A DNA stretch of 64,000 nt, taken from NCBI GenBank assembly GCA_021442155.1, contig CM038229.1:97062271-97126270 (forward strand), written 5' to 3'. Shown piece after piece: positions 24,222-35,583 of this stretch. Below the pieces are notes generated by a model. The model was not told the DNA's origin, searched no databases, and was given only the letters and a program-made list of their open reading frames with translations. A program made the translations under genes and the position numbers. Position 1 is the first letter of the stretch, and each line of letters opens with the position of its first letter. Source of the stretch: Cymbidium sinense (Eukaryota > Streptophyta > Magnoliopsida > Asparagales > Orchidaceae).

Positions 24222-26754
24222 TTCGTTTCCGGATCTAAACTCAGGAGGATTGCAAAACCGATTGGGGCTGGCTTCAGCAATTTAGCCATGGCTCTAAACA
24301 CATAATCTCAGAAGCCTGAAACGGGAAGAGCATGCATGCATGGATGGGTTTGAGATATGTGCAAACGTTTCTTGGAACTCTTGCAGATGACTTTTATCAA
24401 CTATTAGTCATTACAAATCAATCATCTAAAACATATGCATTTATAATTTAATCACCTTCATTATTTTTTTTGAATTATAAGACTCATGTATTTACGCATA
24501 CCACAATCAAATCATTATAAATTTTACGAAATGAAAAAATATGAGTTGAGCTATGAATTTCAATATTTGAATATCAATTTAAAATTTTATTGTTGAAAGT
24601 GATTAATTTGTAAATATGTATGAATAAGATGATAGCATATGTTAAAATCTTAATTTTCATTCTATACATCTCGATCTTAGAGATGTCTGACCTATACTAT
24701 GGCCATTTAAAATTAAGAAACGACAAAGAAATTAAATGCCCTAATCAAAGTCGAAATTAATTAAATTGATTTGATACAAAATTAATTTATAATGCGCCGA
24801 AAGCATCAAAATTAATTAAATAAAATATCGAATCAATTAAGGATCGATCCAAAATTAAAATTAAAATTAATTTTAATGAAATTATATATCAAAGTCGAGA
24901 AGCGACGATGTCTAAACGACCTTTGTTCAAATTGATGTATGTTGTCGCCAAACGTCGAAACCTATCAAACGACGCATTCGAGACCCATTCGCAAAGTGTG
25001 CGTGTCGACATGAATGCGATGTCGCATAATTGTAAACCTAATTTTATCCCGACGTTGCCGACGCGCCAATGTCCCGATCACGAATTGATCGCGCCGTTGC
25101 GACAATCAAAACAACTTAAATTGACACCCATATCTGGGTTTAGTGCATAAATTAATATCACATAAAATAATATTGAATTATAATTAAAGGGACTAATGCT
25201 TAAGCACTTAATCCCGCTCAATCCCTACCTAACCCACACGCTAAATTTATTTAAGCTGCGAATGAAAAGCCATCGCTAAGGCAAACGAGGCGTTGACCCT
25301 CATTTTTTCACGATCCCTCTCGGCTCTGCTTCCTCCCTCTCTCTTGAAGCTCGACTGCTCTTTCTGCTAAAGCTCAGATTCTTCCCTCTCTACTGAAGCT
25401 CTTTCTCGCTTCGCTTTCTCTCCCTCGAGCGATCTCTCGCTCGGCTCGATCAAGCTCTAGGCATACTCTTGCGATTCTCCTCTCTCACTCAGACTGCCTC
25501 GTCCGAGCGTAGCCGAACCTCCTCAGAAGCTCCTTCTCCTCTCTAGAGCTCCAGCTAGCCTCTCTCTCTCTGCTCAAGCATCGAGCCCTAGCCGAGCAAC
25601 CGAGATCTCGATCCATCCTGATTCCTCTTCCAACCAAAACCTCCGTGTTGTTTCGTTTCAATCTTAGTTGTACTTTGCTATGCAGTTTCTCTCAAGGAAA
25701 TGATTTGACCCTTATGTGTTCTATGAGTTGTCTGATTTTGGGTTGATTGTGGTTCAACTGAAGGCTCTCCTTGTGGTTGGAGTCTGTTGGAAAGCCTTTC
25801 TTCTTCCTTCCACCAGTGTGAGCCGAGAAAAATGAAGGAAACTCTTCTTCCCTCTTCCTCCTTCTTAGAGCGACCTAGCCGAGCAAAGACATCTCATTCA
25901 ATCACGCTCTCTTTTCTAATTTTGGGAGTTTTATGTCAGTAGTTTTCGCTTTGTTTGGTAAAATCTAAACTAGCAACTAATAAAAGAAAATGGAGCAGCT
26001 TAGATTTCATAAGAGCTCAAGCTTGGATTTTAGTGATGGAAATCTTGCTCCCTTCATGTTAATTAAAAGCTGAAATTCATTTTTTATGTTGTTTCAATCT
26101 CTTTTCAGATTTAAGATTGTCATGATTGTTGCTTAAATGGGTCAAATATTGCAAGCTTTAGGTTACCTTGCTTCACTTTGCCTCTTTCCATTATTTGACT
26201 TGCAATCATGAAAGTGGCTATCTTATAAAGGGAAGAGTTCAGATTTGTTGGATTTATTAAACATAGTGTGATTGCTTAATCTATGTGGAGTAAATTTCAT
26301 ATAATCATCATGATAAAGGAAGAGGAGGGAAGGGTTGATTGACTTTGTGCTTTTCCTCTCTTTGTGATCACTAAGTTAATTAGCTTTGAAGTAACTGAAA
26401 TGTGGCTTGCAAAGTTTAAAGCTTTCATTTTGCTATTCGGCCATTAATGATGCATCTTGCCTGCTTGTTCATAAACTTAAAAGCAATTGTCAAGTCTCTA
26501 TCTTGCATTAAAATGATTCTATGTTTCTGTCCATGGGCATTTGAGGCAAATCATGCAAGATAATCGTTATTTTATATGACTTTTCTTGCTCTTGAATTAT
26601 AAAGTCATGAGGCAAAACATGATTTATATTTGTCTCCCTTGGATTGCTAAGCAAAAGAGAATGAAATACCTGAGAGATTGTTGCACATTTCTTAAGACTA
26701 ATTGCTAATAGTATTTCCTCTTTATGTTCAAAATGAGAAGAATGGAAATAGCTA

Positions 26755-27490
26755 TAAGTACCCGCTCACATTGTTCCAACGCTGAAACTGCGGATAACAC
26801 TGCTCACGCTGTTCCAACGCGTGGCGGGGAAATATCTCTTATAAGTACTGCTCACATTGTTCCAACGCGGCGGAAACGATAAGTACCTTTCACGCGTTGT
26901 TCTAACGCGGCAGGAAATGTGCTTCTTATAAGTACGCTCACATTGTCCAACGGGCGAAATTTGTGATAACTGCTCACGCTTGTTCCAACGCCCGAAATAT
27001 TGTTATAGACCGCTCACATTGTTCCAACGCGGCGGAAACTCGGATAGACGCTCACGCTTGTTCCAACGTGCGGAAATATGCTTAAGTACCCGCTCACATT
27101 GCCCGCGCGGCGAAATTGTGATAGCACTGCTCATTTGTTCCAACGCCGGCGGGAAATATGTTCTTATAAATACCCGCTCACATTGTTCCCACGCGGCGGA
27201 AACCAGGATAGACTGCTCACGCTTTCCAACGCAAAATACATAAAAGCCGCTCATCGCTCCAATGCGTTAAACCGCACAGGACTGCTCACGCTTGTTCCAA
27301 CGCGGCGGGAAATATGCTTCATATCGCTCACATTGTTCCAACGCGGCGGGAAACCATGATAAGACTGTTCACGCTCGCGGAAAATGTTAAGTACCCGCTC
27401 ACATTGTTCCAACGCGGAAAATTTATGATAGACTGCTCACGCTTCCAACGCGACGTGAAACTGTGATGGTATTGCTCACGTTGTTCAACG
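26755..27490 (+). repeat. Expanded array of 19 TTC-loop hairpin units
   Basis: CTCAC-containing units recur about every 35-50 nt and alternate in type: A, CTCACATTG-TTC-CAACGCGG; B, CTCACGCTTG-TTC-CAACGCGG. Each is followed by CGGGAAA and a GATAA or TAAGTA spacer. I count 19 units in an A-B-A-B order, so the true repeat is a dimer of about 85 nt. In B the stem can form as TTG/CAA plus CGC/GCG with one bulged C. The big LTRs have only three such units. Confidence 0.85.
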
Positions 27491-28760
27491 CAAACGCAAT
27501 GTTATGTGAACCCATGCACGCCTTTCCGGCGTGTGGCAAATAACCACGAGGCTTAATAAATTTACATGTGAAGTTTAGTATGGAAGGGGCTTTGGTTTCG
27601 TATAATAATATGTGAGGCTTACATCTATAATACTTAGTTTTACAATCTTCATGTAAGATATGACAATTCATTTAAAGTTCAAATTCATTCATTGGTGATT
27701 ATGCCATATGAATGGGTAAGAAATGAAAATGTGACACTCAATGTGATCGTCATATATCATTTGGGAAACAAAGAACATATATATCCATCCCTCTTTAGAC
27801 CGCCCGCAATAAAATCTAATGAATATCAGAATGAATTTAAATGAATGACTAAAGATAAATCTATCTATCATTTATTGCAGCAAGATCTGAAGAAAATCTC
27901 AAACTCGATCCTCATGCAATACAGTGCCGGTGAATGATCTTGAAATAATTAATTTAGATCTGATCCTCGAAGGAAATAATGAGTCGACAGGTCTATCCAT
28001 CCGCTTCTTGACCGGGAACAAAACTCAAAAAAAAAAAATTGAACCTATATTTCAACTGACATAAACATACAGAAGATATCAGTATGTATGTTGAAATGTT
28101 CAAACATTGCATGTGTAAGTAAGATAAATACAAAAGAATCAGATGCTACATCTTCCGGTTTGGTCTTGACCCGTTAACAAAACTCAAAATCAAAATTTGA
28201 CATCGAAGTTCAACATTGACATCTTAATGTCCATGCAATTTTCAAAGAACGATATCCATATGCATGTTGGAGTAAATACTAAGTCAAATACAAAGAACAT
28301 GCTACATAATCCCGATGTCTTCTGACGTCCGTTAACAAAACCTAAAAAAATTTGATATTATAAGAATTGAAATAAATAATATCTCGGTAGAATTGGCCAT
28401 ATAATACAAGATACGATCCAACTAACATAGCTTTAAAATTCAAATTCTCGTGAAGAAAAGTCCCAAACCCGATCCTGCGCTCAAACAGAGGACAAGGAAG
28501 GATTATACTTCGAGATAATTTGACCATCCTCAGTAAAACCGGACGTAGTAAAGGCCTATCAATCGATATTAACCCTGGATCGGAAGGGTGATTATAATTA
28601 AAATTTCAATGATAAATAATCATATATTCAAATCTAAAAAAATCAATCATAAAATGATCAAAATACAAAATATAAAAAAAAATGAAATGAATTATTTAAA
28701 TTAAAATTAAAAATAAATAAATAAATCAATTCACCCCTCCGCAATTGTTTTCTGCGACAA
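27491..28760 (+). repeat. Remainder of the lone LTR before its terminal block
   Basis: One decayed GCACGCC/GGCGTGT hairpin remains near 27517-27535. Where the other LTRs have the roughly 105 nt array there is unrelated AT-rich sequence. From about 28000 the segment again aligns with 4600-5280. Confidence 0.6.
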
Positions 28761-29434
28761 ATTAAGAAAACTTTGTCACAAAGAGAATGCCAAATTAAAT
28801 ACATAACTACCTTCACACTCAAATATTCAGTTCGTAAGGACGCCTGCGTCCTCTGTCCGGAGCCACATGATATGGCACATAAATGGCGAGCACTGACCGT
28901 GGTTCACATGGCTACCACTAATATTACACACCAGAATTCATGTTCAACGGCTTTTGAAATGCTGGAAATGAGAATGATTTGGTTGCAAAAAAGTTCCATG
29001 TTACAAGGTGACTTATATTTGTCCCCTGACAAACTCCACCCTGTCTACAAGGACACCTGGACGACGTGAATGGTCGATATAGGATCCTTCTACGTCGACT
29101 ACCTCCTCTAATTAAGCGACCGGATCGGAGAAAATGGATAAATTCGATCGCCACATCGCTCCCAAAAAGTTTTAAGTTAAAATAATAAATTTCATAAGTT
29201 CTAGCTCCACTCCTAATTATATACTGCTCTTAACGATTCATCGACCAAATTTTAATCGAAAGATTCTCGACGGGAGAGTAATTAACTATAGCCATACCAT
29301 AGAAACCCAGATATAAAAGTTCTCAAATGGAACGAAATCTCCTAGTGTCTTATCTACTATTCATCCTCAAATTATCACCGACACTTAAACAACTCTTTTC
29401 TTTTCAAAAGATGGAAAATTTTCTGGATCCCACA

Positions 29435-30950
29435 ATATCTCGGCTTTCATCATTGGATCCACCCAAGCTTCAACAAATGCTGCAGTCTTCATATAAGAGC
29501 TTCCACCTGAACTACTGGGGAACATCAAGGACAGCCTTGTTAAGCTTTATACATATGAATAACCTCATCCTTTTCAAACTTTTTTATCTAGACAGCTTTT
29601 ACCAAATGATTAATTCAAATTCAGATTCAAAATATTATATGAGATCAATTATTAACACTCCTATCACTCTAAAAGTTATCCATTCATATGTCACTAAGTC
29701 TAAACATTAATAATAAGCCGCTCAAAAGAGCAGAATAGTCAAAAGACTTCAAAGCAGAATAAAAACCTTTTATCACCTAACGGATTACGCCAGCATAAAA
29801 GCGACGGCTCGGGCGCCACGTCATCCAATCTCGTACCGATCATTGAGGTGCTCGTGGACGCACGTTCGCCGGAGCAACAACTCAATCCTCAACATCCAAC
29901 GGTTCAGATCATCCTCAAGACTTGTGTTAATAACTCGGTTAGAGAGATACCCACGCTTGGATAACCCTCGGCCAGTCCGCGGAACACACGGTCTCTTCCT
30001 ATTGGTCCACGGCCCACCACAGTACCACGGTAGCGTATATTCCTTATGAGCTCATCCGCATGCGGGAATTCTTTTATTAGCAGAAATTCATGCCAATGAG
30101 AACCACCGGCAGTGACGTGGCCGGATAAGTAACTTCCTCCCCAAAGCCATCCTCGTCCATGGGGCACGTGTAGGCCTGCCGCCACTTTCGTCCGGAATCT
30201 TCGTGGTACCGGGTGATCCGTTTGCTGCCGGACACAAACAGCAGGTAGCCGTTGCTGCAAATAGCTGATCCACTTGAAGTTTATCGAGCAACGTATTTGA
30301 CTCAAAACTCAAGATTAATAAGCCGCTTAAATGAACCAAATTAAATTTTAATTGAGCTTAGTTAAAATCAAATTAAAATGTACTTCACATTATAAGTAGT
30401 TTAAAACATATATTCTTATTTTTTATTATAATAAAATAATTGAAAATGAATCAAAATTGAGCTTAGTTGAAATAACAATTCATGATTCAAAACTTTTCAA
30501 CCAACAAGGATTGATTTGGCTCAAAATTAGACTAAATGAGATTAAAAATTAATTTGAGACAGTCGTAATTATATAAAAAAATAATGATAAAATTATTATA
30601 GAAAAATTGATGTCTAAAACTTACATTAGTTATTATAATTTTTTATTATTTTAAAAATATCATATCATAATATTTTGATAACCATTACATTTTGAAAAAT
30701 ATAACATTCTCACTATAACTTCTTTTAAATATAATTTCGCACAGCACCTGTATTATGATTCAGAACTCATCGCAGTTTGAAAAGCTGGACCTAATTGAGT
30801 TCATGCCTAATTAATTTGACGAAAAGAAAAAAAATATCTGTTTGCTATTTTGTGCAGCAGCAGCTGGGACTGATAAAATGCTGTCCAAAATCAGCCTCTA
30901 GTCAAAGGCATTATCAATGATTATCAACGTGACTTGAAGAAAAAATCGCA
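29435..30950. other. Intergenic DNA with a GC-rich, promoter-like block (29780-30270)
   Basis: Most is AT-rich. The block 29780-30270 is clearly richer in GC and holds ACGT-core sites: CCACGTCA (29817-29824), TGACGTGG (30113-30120) and the G-box CACGTG (30165-30170), as well as a CCAAT on the minus strand (near 30005). It lies about 0.8-1.3 kb upstream of the NAC start. Such sites bind plant bZIP factors, including those of abscisic acid response. Whether the block acts on the NAC gene is inference. Open frames on the minus strand here show no known domain. Confidence 0.4.
29894..30013 (-). repeat. Inverted repeat arm, right
   Basis: Reverse-complement match to 24098-24221. Each arm is about 460 bp from its edge of the lone LTR. 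This copy sits inside the GC-rich block; the left copy lacks the neighbouring ACGT sites. Confidence 0.8.
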
Positions 30951-30959
30951 GTTGGTGTT

Positions 30960-30966
30960 TATAAAA
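30960..30966 (+). promoter_or_regulatory. TATA box of the NAC gene
   Basis: TATAAAA, 106 bases from its last base to the start codon, in a context (GTTTATAAAAGGGC) typical of plant promoters. The leader between is CT-rich with no upstream ATG before 31072 in the expected transcript. A start site near 30990 is likely but not shown. Confidence 0.65.
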
Positions 30967-31071
30967 GGGCTGGATCACAAGTTTCCAACAATTTCAAGAG
31001 CTCAGCTCAAAAACTCTTCTTTCTTCCAAAGCACTCTCTTCTTCTCCACCAATCTCTCTGTATCTTCAAGA

Positions 31072-32031
31072 ATGGGCTATGAACTTCCTCCTGGGTTCAG
31101 ATTCCACCCGACAGATGAGGAGCTCATCGTCTACTACCTTCGCAACCAGGCCATGTCGCAACCTTGCCCAGCTCCCATCATCCCCGAACTGAACATCTAC
31201 AAATACGATCCATGGGAGCTGCCTGGTTCGCGTCTCTCTCAGTTACCAGTTCATGTCTATGGAGCTAATTGATTTTAATACTTGCATAACTTTTGATGCA
31301 GGGAAATCAGAGCTAAGTGAGCGGGAGTGGTACTTCTTCACCCCTCGTGACCGTAAATACCCGAACGGCATGCGGCCGAACAGGGCCACAGCGTCTGGAT
31401 ACTGGAAGGCCACTGGCACCGACAAGGCCATTTACAGCAGCTCTCGCTATGTGGGGTGAAGAAATCACTTGTTTTCTACCAAGGCCGCCCTCCTAAGGGG
31501 TGCAAGACTGATTGGATCATGCACGAGTATCGGCTCCATGACAACTCTCACAGCCCCATCAAAGCTAACAAATCCATGATTGTAAGCTGTCGACGCGACC
31601 ACGATAACAAAACTAACTATACATTCTTGAATCACTTCATCCTCGTCTCTAACTTAGTTTTTCATGTGCTTGTAGTTGGACGAATGGGTGCTGTGCAGGA
31701 TCTACCAGAAGAAGCAACCCAGGAGGAATAAAGAGGATGTGGGGTGCGGTATAGAAACGCCTGTGCAAGAGGAATCAGCCTTGGAGATTGAAGAAATTGA
31801 GAAGGCGCCAAAGTTTCCACGGTCTTGCTCCTTGGCTCACCTTCTGGAGGCAGATTATACTCAGCTTCTCGGGGACTCTGCTTTGGGCTCCATTGACGAC
31901 CTCTTTGTAGGCTGCAGCGGGATGATGAAGGCGGCACTTCTATGGAAGATGCAACAACCATAAGGATTGCTGGGAGTCATAACGTGTTGTTTGGAAACCA
32001 GATCCTTGTGGATCCAATTTTCCAGCACTAG
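31072..32031 (+). CDS. NAP-like: NAC-domain transcription factor, NAP subfamily; three exons, two apparent -1 frameshifts
   Basis: Plant DNA-binding transcription factor; relatives of Arabidopsis NAP (ANAC029) promote leaf senescence and abscisic acid responses in the nucleus. Exons are 31072-31225, 31302-31581 and 31676-32031; introns start GT and end AG, at the usual NAC places. Visible: [75 protein letters not shown], then [14 protein letters not shown], a C-terminal motif of the NAP group. A missing G in GGGG (31453-31456) puts TGA at 31457; a missing G in GGG (31919-31921) gives an early stop at 31961-31963. Allowing both, the frame ends at TAG 32029-32031 with 263 residues, close to NAP's usual 268. 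Either a recent pseudogene or two consensus errors; I favour errors. Confidence 0.9.
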
Positions 32032-35000
32032 GGGATTGATATCAGAAGAGGGAGTCGTGCAAGATGGGAATCGGCCATGAGCCTCTTCCTCCAGAATAGG
32101 AAAAGATCCGCAGCATACAGAAAGTTTACGTATTTGATCTTGTGTTGCTAGAAACTGTCTATATAGATGCTCAGAGGAATGAAAAGCTCAATTTGCTGTT
32201 TCCTCATGGCTTCAAATTTTCAATTTAAAGCTTTCAGTGTAAATTATACTAATGAAAATGATGTCTTCCTCCTCTGAATCAATCAGTATATCCTCAAGAA
32301 CAGAGCTTGATTGAAATTCAGAATTAAATCCCACCATATCTCACAAGTTCAGCATCCTCTTAGAGCAAGTCTTGCTCGCATTCCTTGTAGCACGAGGAAT
32401 CATCTAAGTACCCAAAACAGATGTTTTCATGTTTAAGATTAATATTTTCTCATACTTAAAGAACATTACTAATTTTCCCTTAATGAACTGATGATCTAGT
32501 TAATAGCCTTGTACAGCCTAGAATCACTCATTAACCAGATAAGATTCTCCATATGTTCGAGAGAGGATTCTCATCATATATCTCATTGTTTTAAATTAGT
32601 TAGAATTGGCTCCAGGAGGCTAGTCCTTTCTGTGAATGATATTTCATTCTCTGGTGCATTTCTTGGACGCCAATTATCAGTTTGAACTCTAGTTCATTGA
32701 GATATTATTCATTTTAACTTTCTACTGTTATTCTCTGTGTGCAAAATTTTAAGCAAAATTGTTAATTGCGAGTGCTCTAGCATGAACATACCTCAAAATT
32801 ATTGATGAAACATTGCCCCATTAATACATATAAAGAATTTTAGGTTTTGTTGCGTCGAATAATTGAAAAACATTTTAGTGTAAACAAGCCAAATATTTAA
32901 CCCTCTTATAGACTTAAGCTTTTAAATTAAAAATAAGTTTGACCACAAATTTAATTTCTCCACTGAAATTAATGGTTCGGCAAGGATTGAGTTGTTAATC
33001 TTGTTTGTGATATTCATGGATCTTTGATTGCTTCCACTATATTGAACAAGATTGAAAAACAGGCTAGTGTTCTCATGATGACTCCTAACTGAGTAAGCTC
33101 ATTGTGCATAATACTTGATGATGCTGAAAATAAATTCCATTTACGAGTGACCATTGATGTGGAGAACTCACATACGAGGGAGAGAAGGCATTAGAGAATT
33201 TTGATTTAGTATTATATTGAATAGTTAAACAATTATATTTGCATGAAAATTATAAATGAGGAGGAGATCGCTGTTATGATTATGGTACAGAACAGTTTCT
33301 GCTACAGTGCCATTAACACATTGGGGAAGGATAATTACGGGAGACCGTCCTTGTGCGCACTTTCTAATAATTCGTTTCAGCTGTTCAAGTTTTTTAAACT
33401 TTCAATCTGTTCAGGTCCTACAGTTTTAAGTTAGGATTGAATTATTAGTGCTGCAGCCCTCACTTTTGTTACTGTTTGAACCTATTAATTGGTTTGTTTA
33501 GTATGAAAACTGTGGTATCAGTACAATCTCAACATACCATATAGGTGTTTTTTTTTTTTCCTTCAAAAAAAGCACCGTACTTCTTAAACCCAACCCTTGC
33601 TAAGGACCTAACCGAACCCAAATCTTTCAAGTGGGCAGGGAGCAAAGATAAAATTACAACAGGTTGACTTAAACTGATTGGTTCAGGATGATTCAGAATT
33701 AACTACATGGAAATTCTTCTAGTGTAGTGTCAAAGAAAACAAATATATTACACAAATAACACATGTTTATGGATGTATGAGAAAATCAAGATTAACTCTA
33801 ATTTTATGTCAATTATAAGAATTCAAAGACATTAATGCACTGTTTAGGTTGGTCGGTTTGAAAATTATAAAGTGATCCTCACATGTGCCACTTAGCATGG
33901 AAGCAAAGAGAGGAACAAAGAAAAAATAAGAGAAAATGAATAAAAAATACACAAGATTTTCTCTCCTTTCTCTCTCTATATTTATATCAATTGATAAGAA
34001 TTTGAAGGCCATATAATATCTACTAGATCTGTTTCAGCTTGAGAATAGTCAAATTGCAGTTGAGAAAGAGAAATGGTACTTAAACTTGTTTGGTTCACCT
34101 GCTTAATTGAGCCTAGAAAATTTTCCCCATCGTTCGTTGGATTGAGACAGAAAGGCAATTTTGTCAAGTCCAAGATTTAAAAATAAAGTTCAAGAAAAAT
34201 GAAAGTATAGATGCTAACTTTTTTGGGTTTAAATGGGGACTTTCAATGCTATCAGTACAACAAAACAAATAACAAACACGCCATACATATTTAGTCAACC
34301 AAACATAAATAAAATGTTATAGTAAATTTTCTTCAGATTTTAACTTCTCCATTCTCAATGTATTCAAGAAAGTTAGCAAGCAAGAAGAATCAGGAGACAA
34401 ACACAATTACTAAACCATGCTTGTAACCCAAAACATCAAACATGATCCAACCTAAAAATGGATTAATTATAGTATGCACACCATCAGATTTATGGGGCAA
34501 ATGATTAGTCTCAAATTTTTTTATCCATTGAGCACCATATAGAATTATCTCATGTCCAATGATGATTTTTTGTAAGGGTCAATTTGGCCCTAGGTCAACA
34601 ATCAGCCTCAACCAAACTCTCCTCGCTGTTAAGGACAACATTCATAACCCCCATGAAAGTTGGGGATCTTGCACCTCAATGAGCGTGGGATGCAAACATG
34701 TTAAAGTCTAAGAATCAATAATGTAAGGGAGAATTAGATAATGAAAGACAAAGAAGATGAGAAAAGATGGGGTCATAAGGGATCTCAAGCCTCGAGCAAC
34801 TTTGAGCAACCTTTTCAACAATTGATCACTAATATAGCAAAAGTCCATTGATAGATCCCGTACATGATGGTTTGAGGATGATAAAAACTCTTCAACATAT
34901 GATAAATAATATCACCATCTTTTCACCTTTTGAAAAATATGGAATTGAAAATCAATAGATTGGTTACATTATTCTAAAATTCTCACAATGCTATGATAAG

Positions 35001-35461
35001 GAAACATAAAACCTTAAATTGAATTGCAAGGTACTTCAAAGTAAAAAAATAATATGACGACTTTCTAAAAGTAGAGTCCAAATTGAAGAAGAAAATATTA
35101 GAGACCTCGAAGTTATATAAGTGAAGAAAGAAATGAGAGAGGAAGCAGTCAAGTGAAAATGATTATAAAGAGAAATCATGGTTTATCAATAGGAATCAAA
35201 GTAGAACTCATCAAAAGAGTAAGAGAGAGTTAGAGGAATGTTTTATTAGGAAAAAAACTACAATATTTAATAAATCATCATTATCCCATCATAAACTTTG
35301 GGTCTTATTAAACTGAAAAAAAACTCTTAAGATAATTATAAAGAAATATTATACAATTTATACACTCAAGATATTTAGGTTTACATATACATCTATTAAA
35401 ATTTATTCATATTATTTATTAATCATCTCATTTTATCCTATTATAAAATTATATTACATTG
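32032..35461. other. Intergenic DNA downstream of the NAC gene
   Basis: The first few hundred bases would hold the NAC 3' untranslated region; no clear AATAAA signal is seen near the stop. The rest is AT-rich, with short open frames that look random and no repeat or domain I recognise. Confidence 0.5.
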
Positions 35462-35471
35462 GTTCTCACTT

Positions 35472-35573
35472 TAGTTTATTAGAATTAAAGAGAATTTGAA
35501 TTTAATAGAATGGAGAAAAAAGATTCATGTAGCCACATAGTGGGATGGAGGCTTGTTGTTATTGTTATTGTTA
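35472..35573 (+). mobile_element. Short RTE-type LINE 3' end with target-site duplication
   Basis: GAATGGAGAAAAAAGATTCA, then TGTAGCCACATAGTGGGAT, GGAGGCTTGTTGTTATTG reproduces the familiar 3' end of plant RTE-class LINEs: the last codons of reverse transcriptase (A-E-W-R-K-K-I-H-V-A), a short tail, and TTG repeats. GTTCTCACTT flanks it at 35462-35471 and 35574-35583, so this is a complete, severely 5'-truncated insertion of about 102 bp. Confidence 0.8.
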
Positions 35574-35583
35574 GTTCTCACTT

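Larger units (their letters stand above)
21970..24683. other. Intergenic DNA between two LTRs
   Basis: AT-rich sequence with no open frame of note and no domain I recognise. It contains the 120 bp-spaced duplication at 21999-22190 and one arm of an inverted repeat at 24098-24221, given separately. Confidence 0.5.
24684..29434 (+). mobile_element. Lone, diverged LTR of the same gypsy family
   Basis: Starts TGTCTGACC and ends GGATCCCACA, aligning end to end with the two big LTRs: start block, ACACCCATAT, CT-rich leader (25310-25600), TTC-hairpin region, CGGTTTGGT-type blocks (about 28010, 28160, 28325), and terminal block (CTCCACTCC, AGATATAAAAGTTCTCA). No interior follows, so it is probably a solo LTR left by recombination, though the flanking five bases (AGAGA and ATATC) do not match as a target-site duplication. 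It lacks the TA repeat, twin hairpins, branched units and the roughly 105 nt array. Confidence 0.8.

Noticed and set aside
26755..27490. Regular array that at first looks like a CRISPR
   Set aside because: Units alternate in type, spacers are not unique sequences, the genome is a plant's, and the units match hairpins of the other LTRs.
24679..29439. Target-site duplication of the lone LTR
   Set aside because: AGAGA on the left and ATATC on the right do not match. A TCTCG occurs near both edges but would need an LTR start that is not TG.
29904..30339. Minus-strand frames of 133 and 83 codons in the GC-rich block
   Set aside because: No recognised motif, overlapping frames of similar length, and better explained as GC-rich non-coding sequence with an inverted repeat.
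31243..31961. Minus-strand frames across the NAC gene
   Set aside because: Shadows of the NAC exons; the plus strand has conserved motifs and splice sites.
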